From the NCBI RefSeq assembly GCF_946479415.1, contig NZ_CAMLFY010000005.1, positions 33,423 through 97,422 on the forward strand: DNA of 64,000 nt. Reading direction: 5' to 3'. This document shows, in pieces, positions 46,005-55,747 of this stretch. The notes under the pieces were generated by a model. That model saw only the letters and a program-made list of their open reading frames with translations. It was not told the DNA's origin and made no database searches. Positions within the stretch are counted from its first letter, which is position 1. Each line of letters starts with the position of its first letter. This DNA comes from an uncultured Shinella sp. Its GTDB lineage: Bacteria; Pseudomonadota; Alphaproteobacteria; Rhizobiales; Rhizobiaceae. The translations under genes and the position numbers were made by a program.

Positions 46005-47987
46005 ATGATCTCTCGCGAAAAACACGACCGGATGGCGAACGCAATTCGCTTCCTTTCCATGGATGCCGTGGAAAAGGCGAACTCCGGTCACCCCGGCCTG
46101 CCCATGGGCGCAGCAGATATCGCAACGGTTCTTTTCACCCGCTTTCTTTCCTTCGATCCGAAGACCCCGTCCTGGCCGAACCGTGACCGTTTCGTGCTGT
46201 CGGCCGGTCACGGCTCGATGCTGCTCTATTCGCTGCTCTATTTGACGGGCTACGAAGACATCACGATCGACGAGATCAAGAATTTCCGCCAGCTCGGCGC
46301 CAAGACGGCCGGTCACCCGGAATACGGCCACGCCGCCGGCATCGAGACGACGACCGGCCCGCTCGGCCAGGGCATTGCCAATGCCGTCGGCATGGCACTT
46401 GCCGAACGCAAGCTGCGCGACGAGTTCGGCGCCGACCTTATGGAGCACTTCACCTACGTGATCGCAGGTGACGGCTGCCTCATGGAAGGCATCAGCCAGG
46501 AAGCCATCGCGCTTGCCGGCCACCTGAAGCTCAACAAGCTCATCGTCTTCTGGGACGACAACAACATTTCGATCGACGGCCCGATCTCAATTGCCGATTC
46601 GACCGACCAGCACGCCCGCTTCCGCGCCAGCCAGTGGCATACGATCGCCGTCGACGGCCATGATCCGGATGCGATCGCCGCTGCCATCGAGGAAGCCCAG
46701 AAGTCCGACAAGCCGACCATGATCGCCTGCAAGACGACGATTGGCTTCGGCGCCCCGAACAAGGCCGGCACGCACAAGGTGCACGGTTCGCCGCTCGGTG
46801 CCGAAGAAATCGCCGCCACCCGCAAGGCGCTGAACTGGGAATCGGAAGCCTTCGTGGTTCCTTCCGACGTGCTCGATGCATGGCGTCTGGCCGGCCTGCG
46901 CTCCGCCAAGACCCACAAGGAATGGGAGGCCCGTCTCGAGAAGACGGAAGCCGAAAAGAAGGCACAGTTCGTCCGCCGTTTCGCCGGCGATCTCGAAAGC
47001 AGCCTCGACTCGGCCATCGCGACCTACAAGAAGAAGCTCGCCGAAACCAAGCCGAACCCGGCCACCCGTAAGGCTTCTGAAGACGCGCTTGAAGTCATCA
47101 ACGGCGTTCTCCTGGAAACGCTCGGCGGCTCGGCCGACCTGACCGGCTCGAACAACACCAAGACGAGCCAGACCAAGTCGATTACGCCTACGGACTTCTC
47201 CGGTCGCTACGTCCACTACGGCGTGCGCGAGCACGGCATGGCGGCTGCCATGAACGGTATCGCGCTGCATGGTGGCCTGATCCCCTATTCCGGCGGCTTC
47301 CTGATCTTCTCGGACTATTGCCGTCCGTCGATCCGCCTTGCCGCGCTGATGGGCATCCGCGTCATCCACGTCCTGACGCACGATTCCATCGGTCTCGGCG
47401 AAGACGGCCCGACGCACCAGCCGGTCGAGCACATGGCGGCGCTCCGCGCCATCCCGAACCTGCTCGTCTTCCGTCCGGCCGACGCCACGGAAACGGCGGA
47501 AGTCTGGCAGCTTGCGCTTGAAAGCCACAACCGTCCGTCGGCCATCGCGCTGACCCGCCAGAACCTGATGCCGGTTCGCCTGGAATATGAGGAAGAGAAC
47601 CTCTCGGCCCGCGGCGCCTACGATCTGGTTTCGGCCAGCGACGCCAAGGTCACGATCTTCGCCTCCGGTTCGGAAATCGAAATCGCCGTGAAGGCCCAGC
47701 AGGCCCTGTCGGCCAAGGGCATCTCGACCCGCGTCGTTTCCGTGCCCTGCGTCGAACTCTTCGCCGAACAGCCGGAAGCCTACCAGAAGGCCGTCATCGG
47801 CAACTCGCCGGTCAAGATCGCCGTCGAAGCCGGCATCCGCCAGGGCTGGGACCACTTCATCGGTTCGGATGGCATCTTCGTCGGCATGTCCTCGTTCGGC
47901 GCCTCCGGCCCGTACAAGGAACTCTACAAGCATTTCGGCATCACGCCGGAGGCTGTCGTCGCTGTTGCGGAAGCAAAGCTCGGCTAA
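46005..47987 (+). CDS. tkt: Transketolase
   Basis: 660 aa from the ATG at 46005. TPP-binding motif [20 protein letters not shown] with the closing Asn in [10 protein letters not shown]-terminal catalytic His in [12 protein letters not shown]; pyrimidine domain with [18 protein letters not shown] and [18 protein letters not shown]. It transfers two-carbon units in the pentose-phosphate and Calvin-type pathways. It is followed by gap and pgk on the same strand. Confidence 0.97.
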   Translation: MISREKHDRMANAIRFLSMDAVEKANSGHPGLPMGAADIATVLFTRFLSFDPKTPSWPNRDRFVLSAGHGSMLLYSLLYLTGYEDITIDEIKNFRQLGAKTAGHPEYGHAAGIETTTGPLGQGIANAVGMALAERKLRDEFGADLMEHFTYVIAGDGCLMEGISQEAIALAGHLKLNKLIVFWDDNNISIDGPISIADSTDQHARFRASQWHTIAVDGHDPDAIAAAIEEAQKSDKPTMIACKTTIGFGAPNKAGTHKVHGSPLGAEEIAATRKALNWESEAFVVPSDVLDAWRLAGLRSAKTHKEWEARLEKTEAEKKAQFVRRFAGDLESSLDSAIATYKKKLAETKPNPATRKASEDALEVINGVLLETLGGSADLTGSNNTKTSQTKSITPTDFSGRYVHYGVREHGMAAAMNGIALHGGLIPYSGGFLIFSDYCRPSIRLAALMGIRVIHVLTHDSIGLGEDGPTHQPVEHMAALRAIPNLLVFRPADATETAEVWQLALESHNRPSAIALTRQNLMPVRLEYEEENLSARGAYDLVSASDAKVTIFASGSEIEIAVKAQQALSAKGISTRVVSVPCVELFAEQPEAYQKAVIGNSPVKIAVEAGIRQGWDHFIGSDGIFVGMSSFGASGPYKELYKHFGITPEAVVAVAEAKLG

Positions 47988-48030
47988 TGCCTGATGGCGC
48001 GGCCCCGGCCGCGCCTCACACTGCCCAAGA

Positions 48031-48061
48031 TTTATCCATAGGGCCCAGTTTATCCATAGGG
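48031..48061 (+). repeat. 13-bp direct repeat just before gap
   Basis: TTTATCCATAGGG occurs twice (48031-48043 and 48049-48061) with a 5-nt spacer, an 18-bp period, ending 11 nt before the gap ATG. The second copy overlaps the region of the ribosome-binding site (GGGAGAGA). It could be a regulator-binding repeat or a small recent duplication. Confidence 0.75.
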
Positions 48062-48072
48062 AGAGACCCCAC

Positions 48073-49074
48073 ATGACTGTGAAAGTTGCCATCAACGGTT
48101 TTGGCCGCATCGGCCGTAACGTGCTCCGCGCCATCGTCGAATCCGGCCGCACCGACATCGAAGTCGTCGCCGTCAACGACCTCGGCCCGGTCGAGACCAA
48201 TGCGCATCTCGTTCGCTACGATTCCGTCCACGGCAAGTTCCCGGGCACCGTCACCGTTTCCGGCGACACGATCGACGTCGGCCGTGGCCCGATCCGCGTC
48301 ACCGCCATCCGCGACCCGAAGGAACTGCCCTGGGGCGACGTCGACATCGCGCTGGAATGCACCGGCCTGTTCACGACGAAGGAAAAGGCCGGCGCGCATC
48401 TCGCCAACGGCTCCAAGCGCGTCATCGTCTCCGCACCGTGCGACAATGCCGACAAGACCATCGTCTATGGCGTGAACCACAACACGCTGACCAAGGACGA
48501 CCGCGTCATCTCGAACGCATCGTGCACGACGAACTGCCTGGCGCCCGTCGCCTACATTCTCGACAAGGCCTTCGGCATCGAGAAGGGCTACATGACGACG
48601 ATCCACTCCTACACGGGTGATCAGCCGACGCTCGACACGATGCACAAGGACCTCTACCGCGCCCGCGCGGCAGCGCTCTCGATGATCCCGACCTCGACGG
48701 GTGCAGCAAAGGCCGTCGGCCTCGTCCTGCCGCAGCTCAAGGGCAAGCTCGACGGTTCGGCCATCCGCGTGCCGACCCCGAACGTCTCGGTCGTCGACCT
48801 GAAGTTCGTACCGTCGCGCAACGTGACCGCTGAAGAAGTCAACGCTGCCATCAAGGAAGCCGCTGAAGGCGAACTCAAGGGCATCCTCGACTACGTCACG
48901 GGCCCGCTCGTCTCGATCGACTTCAACCACGACAGCAACTCGTCGAACTTCGCTGCCGACCAGACCAAGGTTCTCGACGGCAACCTCGTTCGCATCCTGT
49001 CCTGGTACGACAACGAATGGGGCTTCTCGAACCGCATGTCCGACACGGCTGTGGCCTTCGGCAAGCTGATCTAA
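48073..49074 (+). CDS. gap: Glyceraldehyde-3-phosphate dehydrogenase
   Basis: 333 aa. NAD-binding [14 protein letters not shown] (7-20), active-site Cys C151 in [12 protein letters not shown], and catalytic His in the following HSYTGDQ region. D36 in VNDLGPV lies where NAD-preferring enzymes have Asp, but cofactor use is uncertain. It lies 85 nt after tkt, so partial co-transcription is possible, and is followed by its own terminator. Confidence 0.97.
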   Translation: MTVKVAINGFGRIGRNVLRAIVESGRTDIEVVAVNDLGPVETNAHLVRYDSVHGKFPGTVTVSGDTIDVGRGPIRVTAIRDPKELPWGDVDIALECTGLFTTKEKAGAHLANGSKRVIVSAPCDNADKTIVYGVNHNTLTKDDRVISNASCTTNCLAPVAYILDKAFGIEKGYMTTIHSYTGDQPTLDTMHKDLYRARAAALSMIPTSTGAAKAVGLVLPQLKGKLDGSAIRVPTPNVSVVDLKFVPSRNVTAEEVNAAIKEAAEGELKGILDYVTGPLVSIDFNHDSNSSNFAADQTKVLDGNLVRILSWYDNEWGFSNRMSDTAVAFGKLI

Positions 49075-49086
49075 GCAGAAACACGA

Positions 49087-49118
49087 AACACCCGGGCAGC
49101 GATGTCCGGGTGTTTTTT
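49087..49118 (+). terminator. Terminator of gap
   Basis: AACACCCGG/CCGGGTGTT stem followed by TTTTTTC, 13 nt past the gap stop. It separates gap from pgk. Confidence 0.88.
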
Positions 49119-49157
49119 CATGACCTGACGACAGAATTTTTTCCGGGAGCGGCCTCC

Positions 49158-50357
49158 ATGACCTTCAAGACCCTCGACAATCTCACCGACATCGCCGGCA
49201 AGCGCGTGCTCGTCCGCGTCGATCTCAACGTGCCCGTCAAGGACGGCAAGGTCACCGATGCGACCCGGATCGAGCGCGTCGCCCCGACCATTCAGGAACT
49301 GTCGAAGAAGGGTGCCAAGGTCATCCTGCTCGCCCATTTCGGCCGCCCGAAGGGTGAGGTCGTCGCCGACATGTCGCTGGAGCAGATCCTGCCGGCGGTG
49401 AACGACGTGCTTGGCACGAAGGTGCATTTCGCCGGCGACTGCATCGGCGAAACGGCCGCTGCCGCCATCGCCGCCCTCGAGAACGGCGGCATCCTGCTTC
49501 TCGAAAACACCCGCTTCCACAAGGGCGAAGAGAAGAACAACCCGGACTTCACCGCCGCACTCGCCGCCAATGGCGACATCTATGTCAACGACGCCTTCTC
49601 GGCCGCGCACCGCGCGCATGCCTCGACCGAAGGCCTTGCCCATCTCCTGCCCGCCTATGCCGGCCGCACCATGCAGGCGGAACTCGAAGCGCTCGAAAAG
49701 GGCCTCGGCAATCCGAACCGCCCCGTCGTCGCCATCGTCGGCGGCGCCAAGGTCTCCACCAAGATCGACCTGCTGATGAACCTCGTAAAGAAGGTCGATG
49801 CGCTGGTCATCGGCGGCGGCATGGCGAACACCTTCCTCGCCGCCCGCGGCACCAATGTCGGCAAGTCGCTTTGCGAGCATGACCTCGCCGACACCGCCAA
49901 GCAGATCATGATCGAGGCCGCGACCGCGACCTGCGCCATCGTTTTGCCGGAAGACGGCGTCGTCGCCCGCGAGTTCAAGGCGAATGCCGAAAACGAAGTG
50001 GTCGACGTCAATGCCATTCCGGCCGACGCCATGATGCTCGATGTCGGCCCGAAGACCATCGAAGCCGTCAATGCCTGGATTTCGCGCGCTTCGACGCTCG
50101 TCTGGAACGGCCCGCTCGGCGCCTTCGAAATCGCCCCCTTCGACACGGCGACGGTCGCCGCCGCCAAGCACGCGGCCGCTGAGACCAAAGCCGGCAAGCT
50201 CGTCTCCGTCGCCGGTGGCGGCGATACGGTCGCCGCCCTCAACCACGCCGGTGTGGCCGACGATTTCACATATGTCTCGACCGCCGGCGGCGCGTTCCTG
50301 GAATGGATGGAAGGCAAGCCGCTGCCGGGCGTCGATATCCTGCATCAGCAGAAATAA
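49158..50357 (+). CDS. pgk: Phosphoglycerate kinase
   Basis: 399 aa from the ATG at 49158. Substrate motifs [19 protein letters not shown] and HFGRPKG, the hinge and nucleotide region [12 protein letters not shown], and the C-terminal [15 protein letters not shown] are all present. The glycolytic ATP-forming step next to gap. No aldolase gene follows in this window, unlike the pgk-fba order of some relatives. Confidence 0.97.
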   Translation: MTFKTLDNLTDIAGKRVLVRVDLNVPVKDGKVTDATRIERVAPTIQELSKKGAKVILLAHFGRPKGEVVADMSLEQILPAVNDVLGTKVHFAGDCIGETAAAAIAALENGGILLLENTRFHKGEEKNNPDFTAALAANGDIYVNDAFSAAHRAHASTEGLAHLLPAYAGRTMQAELEALEKGLGNPNRPVVAIVGGAKVSTKIDLLMNLVKKVDALVIGGGMANTFLAARGTNVGKSLCEHDLADTAKQIMIEAATATCAIVLPEDGVVAREFKANAENEVVDVNAIPADAMMLDVGPKTIEAVNAWISRASTLVWNGPLGAFEIAPFDTATVAAAKHAAAETKAGKLVSVAGGGDTVAALNHAGVADDFTYVSTAGGAFLEWMEGKPLPGVDILHQQK

Positions 50358-50366
50358 CGACTGCCC

Positions 50367-50394
50367 CTTGCGCTTGGCGCGGGATCGCCTACAT
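50367..50394 (+). promoter_or_regulatory. Promoter of a small transcript after pgk
   Basis: CTTGCG (50367-50372) and CTACAT (50389-50394) with a 16-nt spacer, close to the rhizobial consensus. It lies only 10 nt after the pgk stop. Predicted start is about 50401. Confidence 0.55.
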
Positions 50395-50400
50395 TCTCTG

Positions 50401-50586
50401 TAACGTCAACGAACAGAAAGGAAGGTGATCCAATGTCTAATGAGATTTCGGTCTTGGCTTCGGGCATGGGAATTGTGGTGAACGAAACGAGGCAGCCCTC
50501 GTTCTGATCCCGCCTTCCTTCGGGTCGCAAGACCCGGGTCCGCACCGGACCAAACCTCATGGGGGCCACCTTCGGGTGGCCCTTTT
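50401..50586 (+). ncRNA. Small structured transcript with internal 24-codon ORF
   Basis: About 186 nt from promoter to terminator. Three consecutive hairpins follow the ORF: CGGGTC/GACCCG with a GCAA tetraloop (50521-50536), GGTCCG/CGGACC with a 3-nt loop (50537-50551), and a terminator GGGCCACC/GGTGGCCC with a TTCG tetraloop and TTTT (50563-50586). CCTTCCTT (50513-50520) is the exact complement of the AAGGAAGG ribosome-binding sequence (50418-50425). No known family recognised. Confidence 0.55.
50433..50507 (+). CDS. 24-aa peptide ORF with very strong Shine-Dalgarno
   Basis: ATG at 50433, TGA at 50505. The peptide begins MSNEISVLASG and ends NETRQPSF, with no membrane segment or known motif. 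The upstream AGAAAGGAAGGTGATCC matches the complement of the 16S rRNA 3' end over about 16 nt with one inserted A, far stronger than any neighbour. An anti-Shine-Dalgarno lies 5 nt past the stop. It could be a functional peptide or a regulatory ORF that controls folding of its RNA. Confidence 0.5.
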   Translation: MSNEISVLASGMGIVVNETRQPSF

Positions 50587-50623
50587 GCGTTTCTGGGGAC
50601 AGTAAGCATCCCGCCTCCTCCCC

Positions 50624-50779
50624 TCACGGCCGGATGAGCACCGTCAGCATCATCAGCGCGATGGCGCCGACTGCGATCTTCCAGAAATCCGCGCGCCGTC
50701 GCAGCCCCGGCAGGCCGATAGGGTGGATGAGATGCAGAAGCATGACGGCAAGCAGGAGAACGGGGAGGATTTTCGACAT
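50624..50779 (-). CDS. 51-aa membrane peptide
   Basis: ATG at 50779, stop at 50624. Two hydrophobic segments (residues about 3-18, KILPVLLLAVMLLHLI, and 33-49, WKIAVGAIALMMLTVLI) flank a basic loop (LRRRADF), a hairpin membrane topology. GGAAAGGCC lies upstream. Small and easily missed; resembles hypothetical small membrane proteins of rhizobia. It is antisense to the spacer between the small transcript and the MFS gene. Function unknown. Confidence 0.6.
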   Translation of the reverse strand: MSKILPVLLLAVMLLHLIHPIGLPGLRRRADFWKIAVGAIALMMLTVLIRP

Positions 50780-50931
50780 GATGGCCTTTCCTCGCCCTTC
50801 CTGTCACACCCGGGACATTTTTCCAAGCGATCAGCGCAAGGGGTGAAAATCCTGCGCCATGTCGCCTTTGCATCTGGCAATCGGCGTGCGGCGCGCTATT
50901 CCTATTGCATCGGCGAACCTGCGGAAATCAC

Positions 50932-52215
50932 ATGCGCAATAACCTCATATCCGTCTTCGCGCTGCTCATGGGCACGCTGTTCCTGTTCCTCGGGAATGGC
51001 CTGCATGGCCTGCTGCTTCCCATGCGTGGCGCCTTCGAAGGCTATGAGACGACGATGCTCGGCCTGCTCGGTACGTCCTGGGCCTCGGGCTTCGTGCTCG
51101 GCTGCCTCTTGGCGCCAACCATCGTCAAGCGCATCGGCCATGTGCGCGCCTTCTCGGGCTTCGCCTCGCTCATCGCCATCATCGCGCTTTTGACCGGCAT
51201 CCTCGTCGATCCCATCTGGTGGATCGTGCTGCGCGCCGTCACCGGCTTCTCGATCGCCGGCACGTCGATGATCATCGAGAGCTGGCTGAACGAGCGCGCC
51301 ACCAATGAGAGCCGCGGCCTGATCTTCTCGCTCTACATCGCCATCACGCTGGTCGGCACCGTCGGCGGCCAGATGACGGTGGCGCTCGGCGACGTGACGA
51401 CGCCGATCCTCTTCATGTTCGCCGGCATTCTCTACTGCTTCGCCATGTTGCCGACGACGCTGTCGACCGCAGCCTCGCCGCAACCGCTGAAGCAGGTTCG
51501 TCTCGATATCCCGGCCCTTTTCCGCACATCGCCGGTCGCCTGCGTCGGCATCGTGCTGATTGGCATTGCCAACGGCGCCTTCGGTACGCTCGGCGCGGTC
51601 TTCGGCGCCAAGGTCGGGCTTTCCTCCAGCATGATCGCGACCATGATGAGCGTGGCGATCTTCGCCGGCGCCGTCATGCAGCTTCCTGCCGGCCGCATGT
51701 CCGACCGCATCGACCGGCGCATCGTGCTGGCCTCGCTCTCGGCCGTCGCAGCCGCAGCCGGCCTTGCCATCTTCATCTTCCAGCCGGCCAATGTCACAGT
51801 GCTGCTGGTGCTGACCGCGCTTTACGGCGCCATGGCGAACGCGCTCTATCCGATCGCCGTTTCGCACGCCAACGACTTCGCCAGCCCCGAGGATTTCGTA
51901 AAGGTCTCCGGCGGCCTGCTTTTGCTCTACGGTATCGGCACGATTATCGGCCCGACGCTCGGCGGCCCGGTCATGTCGGCGATCGGCCCATACGCGTTGT
52001 TCTTCGTCACCTGCTGGGCGCATATCCTGATCACGGCCTACGCCATCTTCCGCAGCCAGCGCCGCAAGGCAAAGCCCGCCGAGATGCGCGACGCCTATAC
52101 GACCATCAACCCCGGCACGCTGACCACGCCGGAAAGCCTTCAGCTTTCGCCACGCGCCCTGCCCCAGCCGCAGGCCGCAAGCGACGAGCAGCAACAGGAG
52201 GGTGAAACGGCATGA
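50932..52215 (+). CDS. MFS transporter (YcaD-like)
   Basis: 427 aa from the ATG at 50932. Twelve membrane helices with the MFS loop GRMSDRIDRRIVLASL between helices 8 and 9 and RIGHVRAFSGFAS between 2 and 3. Overall like the YcaD/CsbX subgroup of unknown substrate. The C-terminus is hydrophilic and Gln-rich. It overlaps the DUF1192 gene by 4 nt (ATGA), so the two are translationally coupled. Confidence 0.88.
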   Translation: MRNNLISVFALLMGTLFLFLGNGLHGLLLPMRGAFEGYETTMLGLLGTSWASGFVLGCLLAPTIVKRIGHVRAFSGFASLIAIIALLTGILVDPIWWIVLRAVTGFSIAGTSMIIESWLNERATNESRGLIFSLYIAITLVGTVGGQMTVALGDVTTPILFMFAGILYCFAMLPTTLSTAASPQPLKQVRLDIPALFRTSPVACVGIVLIGIANGAFGTLGAVFGAKVGLSSSMIATMMSVAIFAGAVMQLPAGRMSDRIDRRIVLASLSAVAAAAGLAIFIFQPANVTVLLVLTALYGAMANALYPIAVSHANDFASPEDFVKVSGGLLLLYGIGTIIGPTLGGPVMSAIGPYALFFVTCWAHILITAYAIFRSQRRKAKPAEMRDAYTTINPGTLTTPESLQLSPRALPQPQAASDEQQQEGETA

Positions 52216-52400
52216 GCCTCTTCGACGACGACCGCCCCTTGAAGAAGATCGCACACGAGATCGGCAGCGACCTTTCGCTGCTCTCGGTCGACGAGCTTTC
52301 CGCGCGAATCGAGCTTCTCAAGGCCGAGATCGCCCGCCTCGAATCAGAGAAGACAAAAAAGGGCGCCAGCCGCTCGGCGGCCGAAAGCCTGTTTCGCTAG
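52212..52400 (+). CDS. DUF1192 small protein
   Basis: 62 aa (MSLFDDDRPLKKIAHEIGSDLSLLSVDEL followed by a short coiled coil, RIELLKAEIARLESEK), the typical size and sequence of DUF1192. Found throughout Rhizobiales near rcdA. Function unknown. It is the last gene of the MFS transcript; the CtrA box at 52450 follows. Confidence 0.88.
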   Translation: MSLFDDDRPLKKIAHEIGSDLSLLSVDELSARIELLKAEIARLESEKTKKGASRSAAESLFR

Positions 52401-52449
52401 ACACGAGCCTTGCCGAAAAAGCACAGAAACAGGCAAACCGACAATAGAG

Positions 52450-52464
52450 TTAACCGGCCGTTAA
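52450..52464. promoter_or_regulatory. Perfect CtrA box 1 (before candidate sRNA)
   Basis: TTAA-CCGGCCG-TTAA, an exact match to the consensus, 50 bp after the DUF1192 stop. TTATTACTAG (52475-52484) lies where a -10 element would fall for a CtrA-activated promoter. Binding is inferred. Confidence 0.6.
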
Positions 52465-52486
52465 GCCTTACACGTTATTACTAGCA

Positions 52487-52587
52487 CATCCGGTTCTTCC
52501 GGGTTCAGACATTTTCGCCCTTTTGGGTATCGGTCTGATTTTTCTCCCTGTTTTACCTTGAGAGCCGCTTTCCGCGGCTCTTTTTTT
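52487..52587 (+). ncRNA. Candidate CtrA-controlled small RNA
   Basis: About 100 nt from a predicted start after CtrA box 1 to a strong terminator (AGAGCCGC/GCGGCTCT, 52561-52580, then seven T). Internal stems: CCGG/CCGG with a TTCTT loop, CAGAC/GTCTG enclosing CGCCC/GGGT, and a U-rich single-stranded stretch before the terminator. No ORF of size. It ends before CtrA box 2, so rcdA has a separate promoter. A three-stem sRNA (GspR) is known to target ctrA in Sinorhizobium; whether this is related cannot be told here. Confidence 0.5.
52561..52587 (+). terminator. Terminator between DUF1192 gene and rcdA
   Basis: 8-bp stem AGAGCCGC/GCGGCTCT with a TTTC loop and a TTTTTTT tail. It lies 160 nt after DUF1192 and before the rcdA CtrA box, so it must end a transcript that starts upstream, either MFS-DUF1192 read-through or the candidate sRNA. 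Confidence 0.9.
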
Positions 52588-52633
52588 ATTTGCATGACCA
52601 CGCGCCTGTGCACTGTCCCGAAAGAATTGTGGA

Positions 52634-52648
52634 GATTAACCCTTTCTT
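52634..52648. promoter_or_regulatory. Perfect CtrA box 2 (rcdA promoter)
   Basis: TTAA-CCCTTTC-TTAA, an exact consensus match, 120 bp before the rcdA ATG; ATTAGGTTAT (52665-52674) is at -10 distance. CtrA control of rcdA is reported in Sinorhizobium meliloti; the site here fits that. Confidence 0.62.
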
Positions 52649-52768
52649 AAGAATGCCCTTGCGCGAATTAGGTTATGGGATCATCCTCCAGACATCAAAA
52701 GGCGGCTTGGAACCGAACCAGCCAACCTTCCGTTACCTGCAAGTCGTGCGTTCAACAGGGATGAAACC

Positions 52769-53287
52769 ATGTCCGAAAGAGGATTGAATACCGTCAGCTT
52801 CGCTGGCCACGTTGCGTCGTCGGCGCAGTTCAAGTCCCTGTACGCCGAAGGCATGGGTCTCGTTGAGGAAACCGCAAGCTATCTCGACGGCGTCGGCCGC
52901 CAGGCCTCCAAGGTCCTGCCGCGCATGGCCTCTGTGCTCTATGCAGCCGAATCGATGCGCCTCACCACCCGCCTGATGCAGATGGCCTCCTGGCTGCTGC
53001 TCCAGCGCGCCGTCAACAATGGCGAGATGAATCGCGATCAGGTGCTTTCGGAAAAGAACAAGGTCCGCCTCGACAGCTTCAATGTCGACAAGACCGCCCC
53101 GGGCTGGAACGATCTGCCGGAAGCCTTCCGCGATCTCATCGAACGGTCGCTGCGGCTGCAGAACCGCATCGCCCTGCTCGACCGCGAAATCTACCGCCCG
53201 CAGGACGCCCAGACGTTTGCGCCTGATAATCAGAACAGCGTGCAGGCCCAGATCAATCTGCTGCACACTGCCTTCGGCAACAACTGA
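52769..53287 (+). CDS. rcdA: RcdA, regulator of CtrA degradation (DUF1465)
   Basis: 172 aa DUF1465 protein (VSFAGHVASSAQFKSLYAEGMGLVEETASYLDG, then VLYAAESMRLTTRLMQMASWLLLQRAV), an all-helical fold as in the RcdA structure. RcdA is an adaptor that, with CpdR and PopA in Caulobacter, delivers CtrA to ClpXP. It closes a loop with ctrA at the other end of the window. The disordered C-terminal tail important in Caulobacter is short here. Confidence 0.88.
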   Translation: MSERGLNTVSFAGHVASSAQFKSLYAEGMGLVEETASYLDGVGRQASKVLPRMASVLYAAESMRLTTRLMQMASWLLLQRAVNNGEMNRDQVLSEKNKVRLDSFNVDKTAPGWNDLPEAFRDLIERSLRLQNRIALLDREIYRPQDAQTFAPDNQNSVQAQINLLHTAFGNN

Positions 53288-53312
53288 GCTTCACGCACGG
53301 CATGACGACATA

Positions 53313-53337
53313 AACCCGGCTCCGGCCGGGTTTTTTG
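53313..53337 (+). terminator. Terminator of rcdA
   Basis: AACCCGG/CCGGGTT hairpin (GC-rich loop) running into TTTTTTG, 25 nt after the rcdA stop. A mirror-image copy serves rpmE at 53366. Confidence 0.85.
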
Positions 53338-53365
53338 TTGCCTGCATCCAAAGGAAAATCCGGGC

Positions 53366-53393
53366 AATAAAAAACCCGGCCGGAGCCGGGTTC
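53366..53393 (-). terminator. Terminator of rpmE (mirror copy)
   Basis: Inverted copy of the rcdA terminator: about 30 nt match with one mismatch in opposite orientation, 29 nt apart. On the minus strand it reads into TTTTTTATTG, 26 nt past the rpmE stop. Confidence 0.83.
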
Positions 53394-53418
53394 TTCAAAA
53401 CCGTCTGCGAAAAGCAGA

Positions 53419-53640
53419 TTAGAGGCCGAGGCCTTCGAAGCGCTTCTTGAACTTCGAAACGCGGCCGCCACGGTCCAGCATCTGCTGGTTGCCGCCGGTC
53501 CAGGCCGGATGCGACTTCGGATCGATTTCGAGGTTCATCGTTGCGCCTTCCGAACCCCAGGTCGAACGGGTTTCGTATTCGGTGCCGTCGGTCATGACGA
53601 CCTTGATGACGTGGTAGTCGGGATGGATATCAGCCTTCAT
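53419..53640 (-). CDS. rpmE: Ribosomal protein L31 (bL31)
   Basis: 73 aa from the ATG at 53640, normal L31 length ([29 protein letters not shown], ending RRVSKF-like [16 protein letters not shown]). It lacks the CxxC pairs of the zinc-binding form, so this is a Cys-free bL31. Divergent from the ABC exporter gene, a conserved order in rhizobia. Confidence 0.95.
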   Translation of the reverse strand: MKADIHPDYHVIKVVMTDGTEYETRSTWGSEGATMNLEIDPKSHPAWTGGNQQMLDRGGRVSKFKKRFEGLGL

Positions 53641-53830
53641 GACACTCTTCCTGCTTGTTCCGGGGGCCATTTGTCGCAACGCATTGCGGCAGCGAGGCCA
53701 AAGACGTAAATGAAGCCGCGGCCGGTCGGACCTGCGGCTTCCCAATTCGATGGCGAGCCTATACATGAAGGCCGTCTGGATAACAAGAGCCGAAAGACAA
53801 TTCGTGCCGCAAGGCGCTGGAAACGGGGGT

Positions 53831-55654
<1,824 letters not shown>

Positions 55655-55679
55655 CCGGCCTGCCCCTACCATGGTTGCC

Positions 55680-55707
55680 CTTGTCACAGAGGGCGAGCGC
55701 GCTATCC
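55680..55707 (+). promoter_or_regulatory. Promoter of the TctC-type gene
   Basis: CTTGTC (55680) and CTATCC (55702) with a 16-nt spacer, 40 nt before the GTG start. Good match to the rhizobial sigma70 consensus. Confidence 0.5.
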
Positions 55708-55747
55708 TGAGGTGTCTGACGCAACGTCACCTTGGGAGGAGACCACC

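Noticed and set aside
45760..46008. Possible small gene before tkt
   Set aside because: No ribosome-binding site, overlaps the tkt start, low-complexity peptide with no family resemblance.
53750..53830. Longer N-terminus of the ABC exporter
   Set aside because: The extra 27 residues lack a ribosome-binding site and family resemblance; the ATG at 53831 has a purine-rich site.
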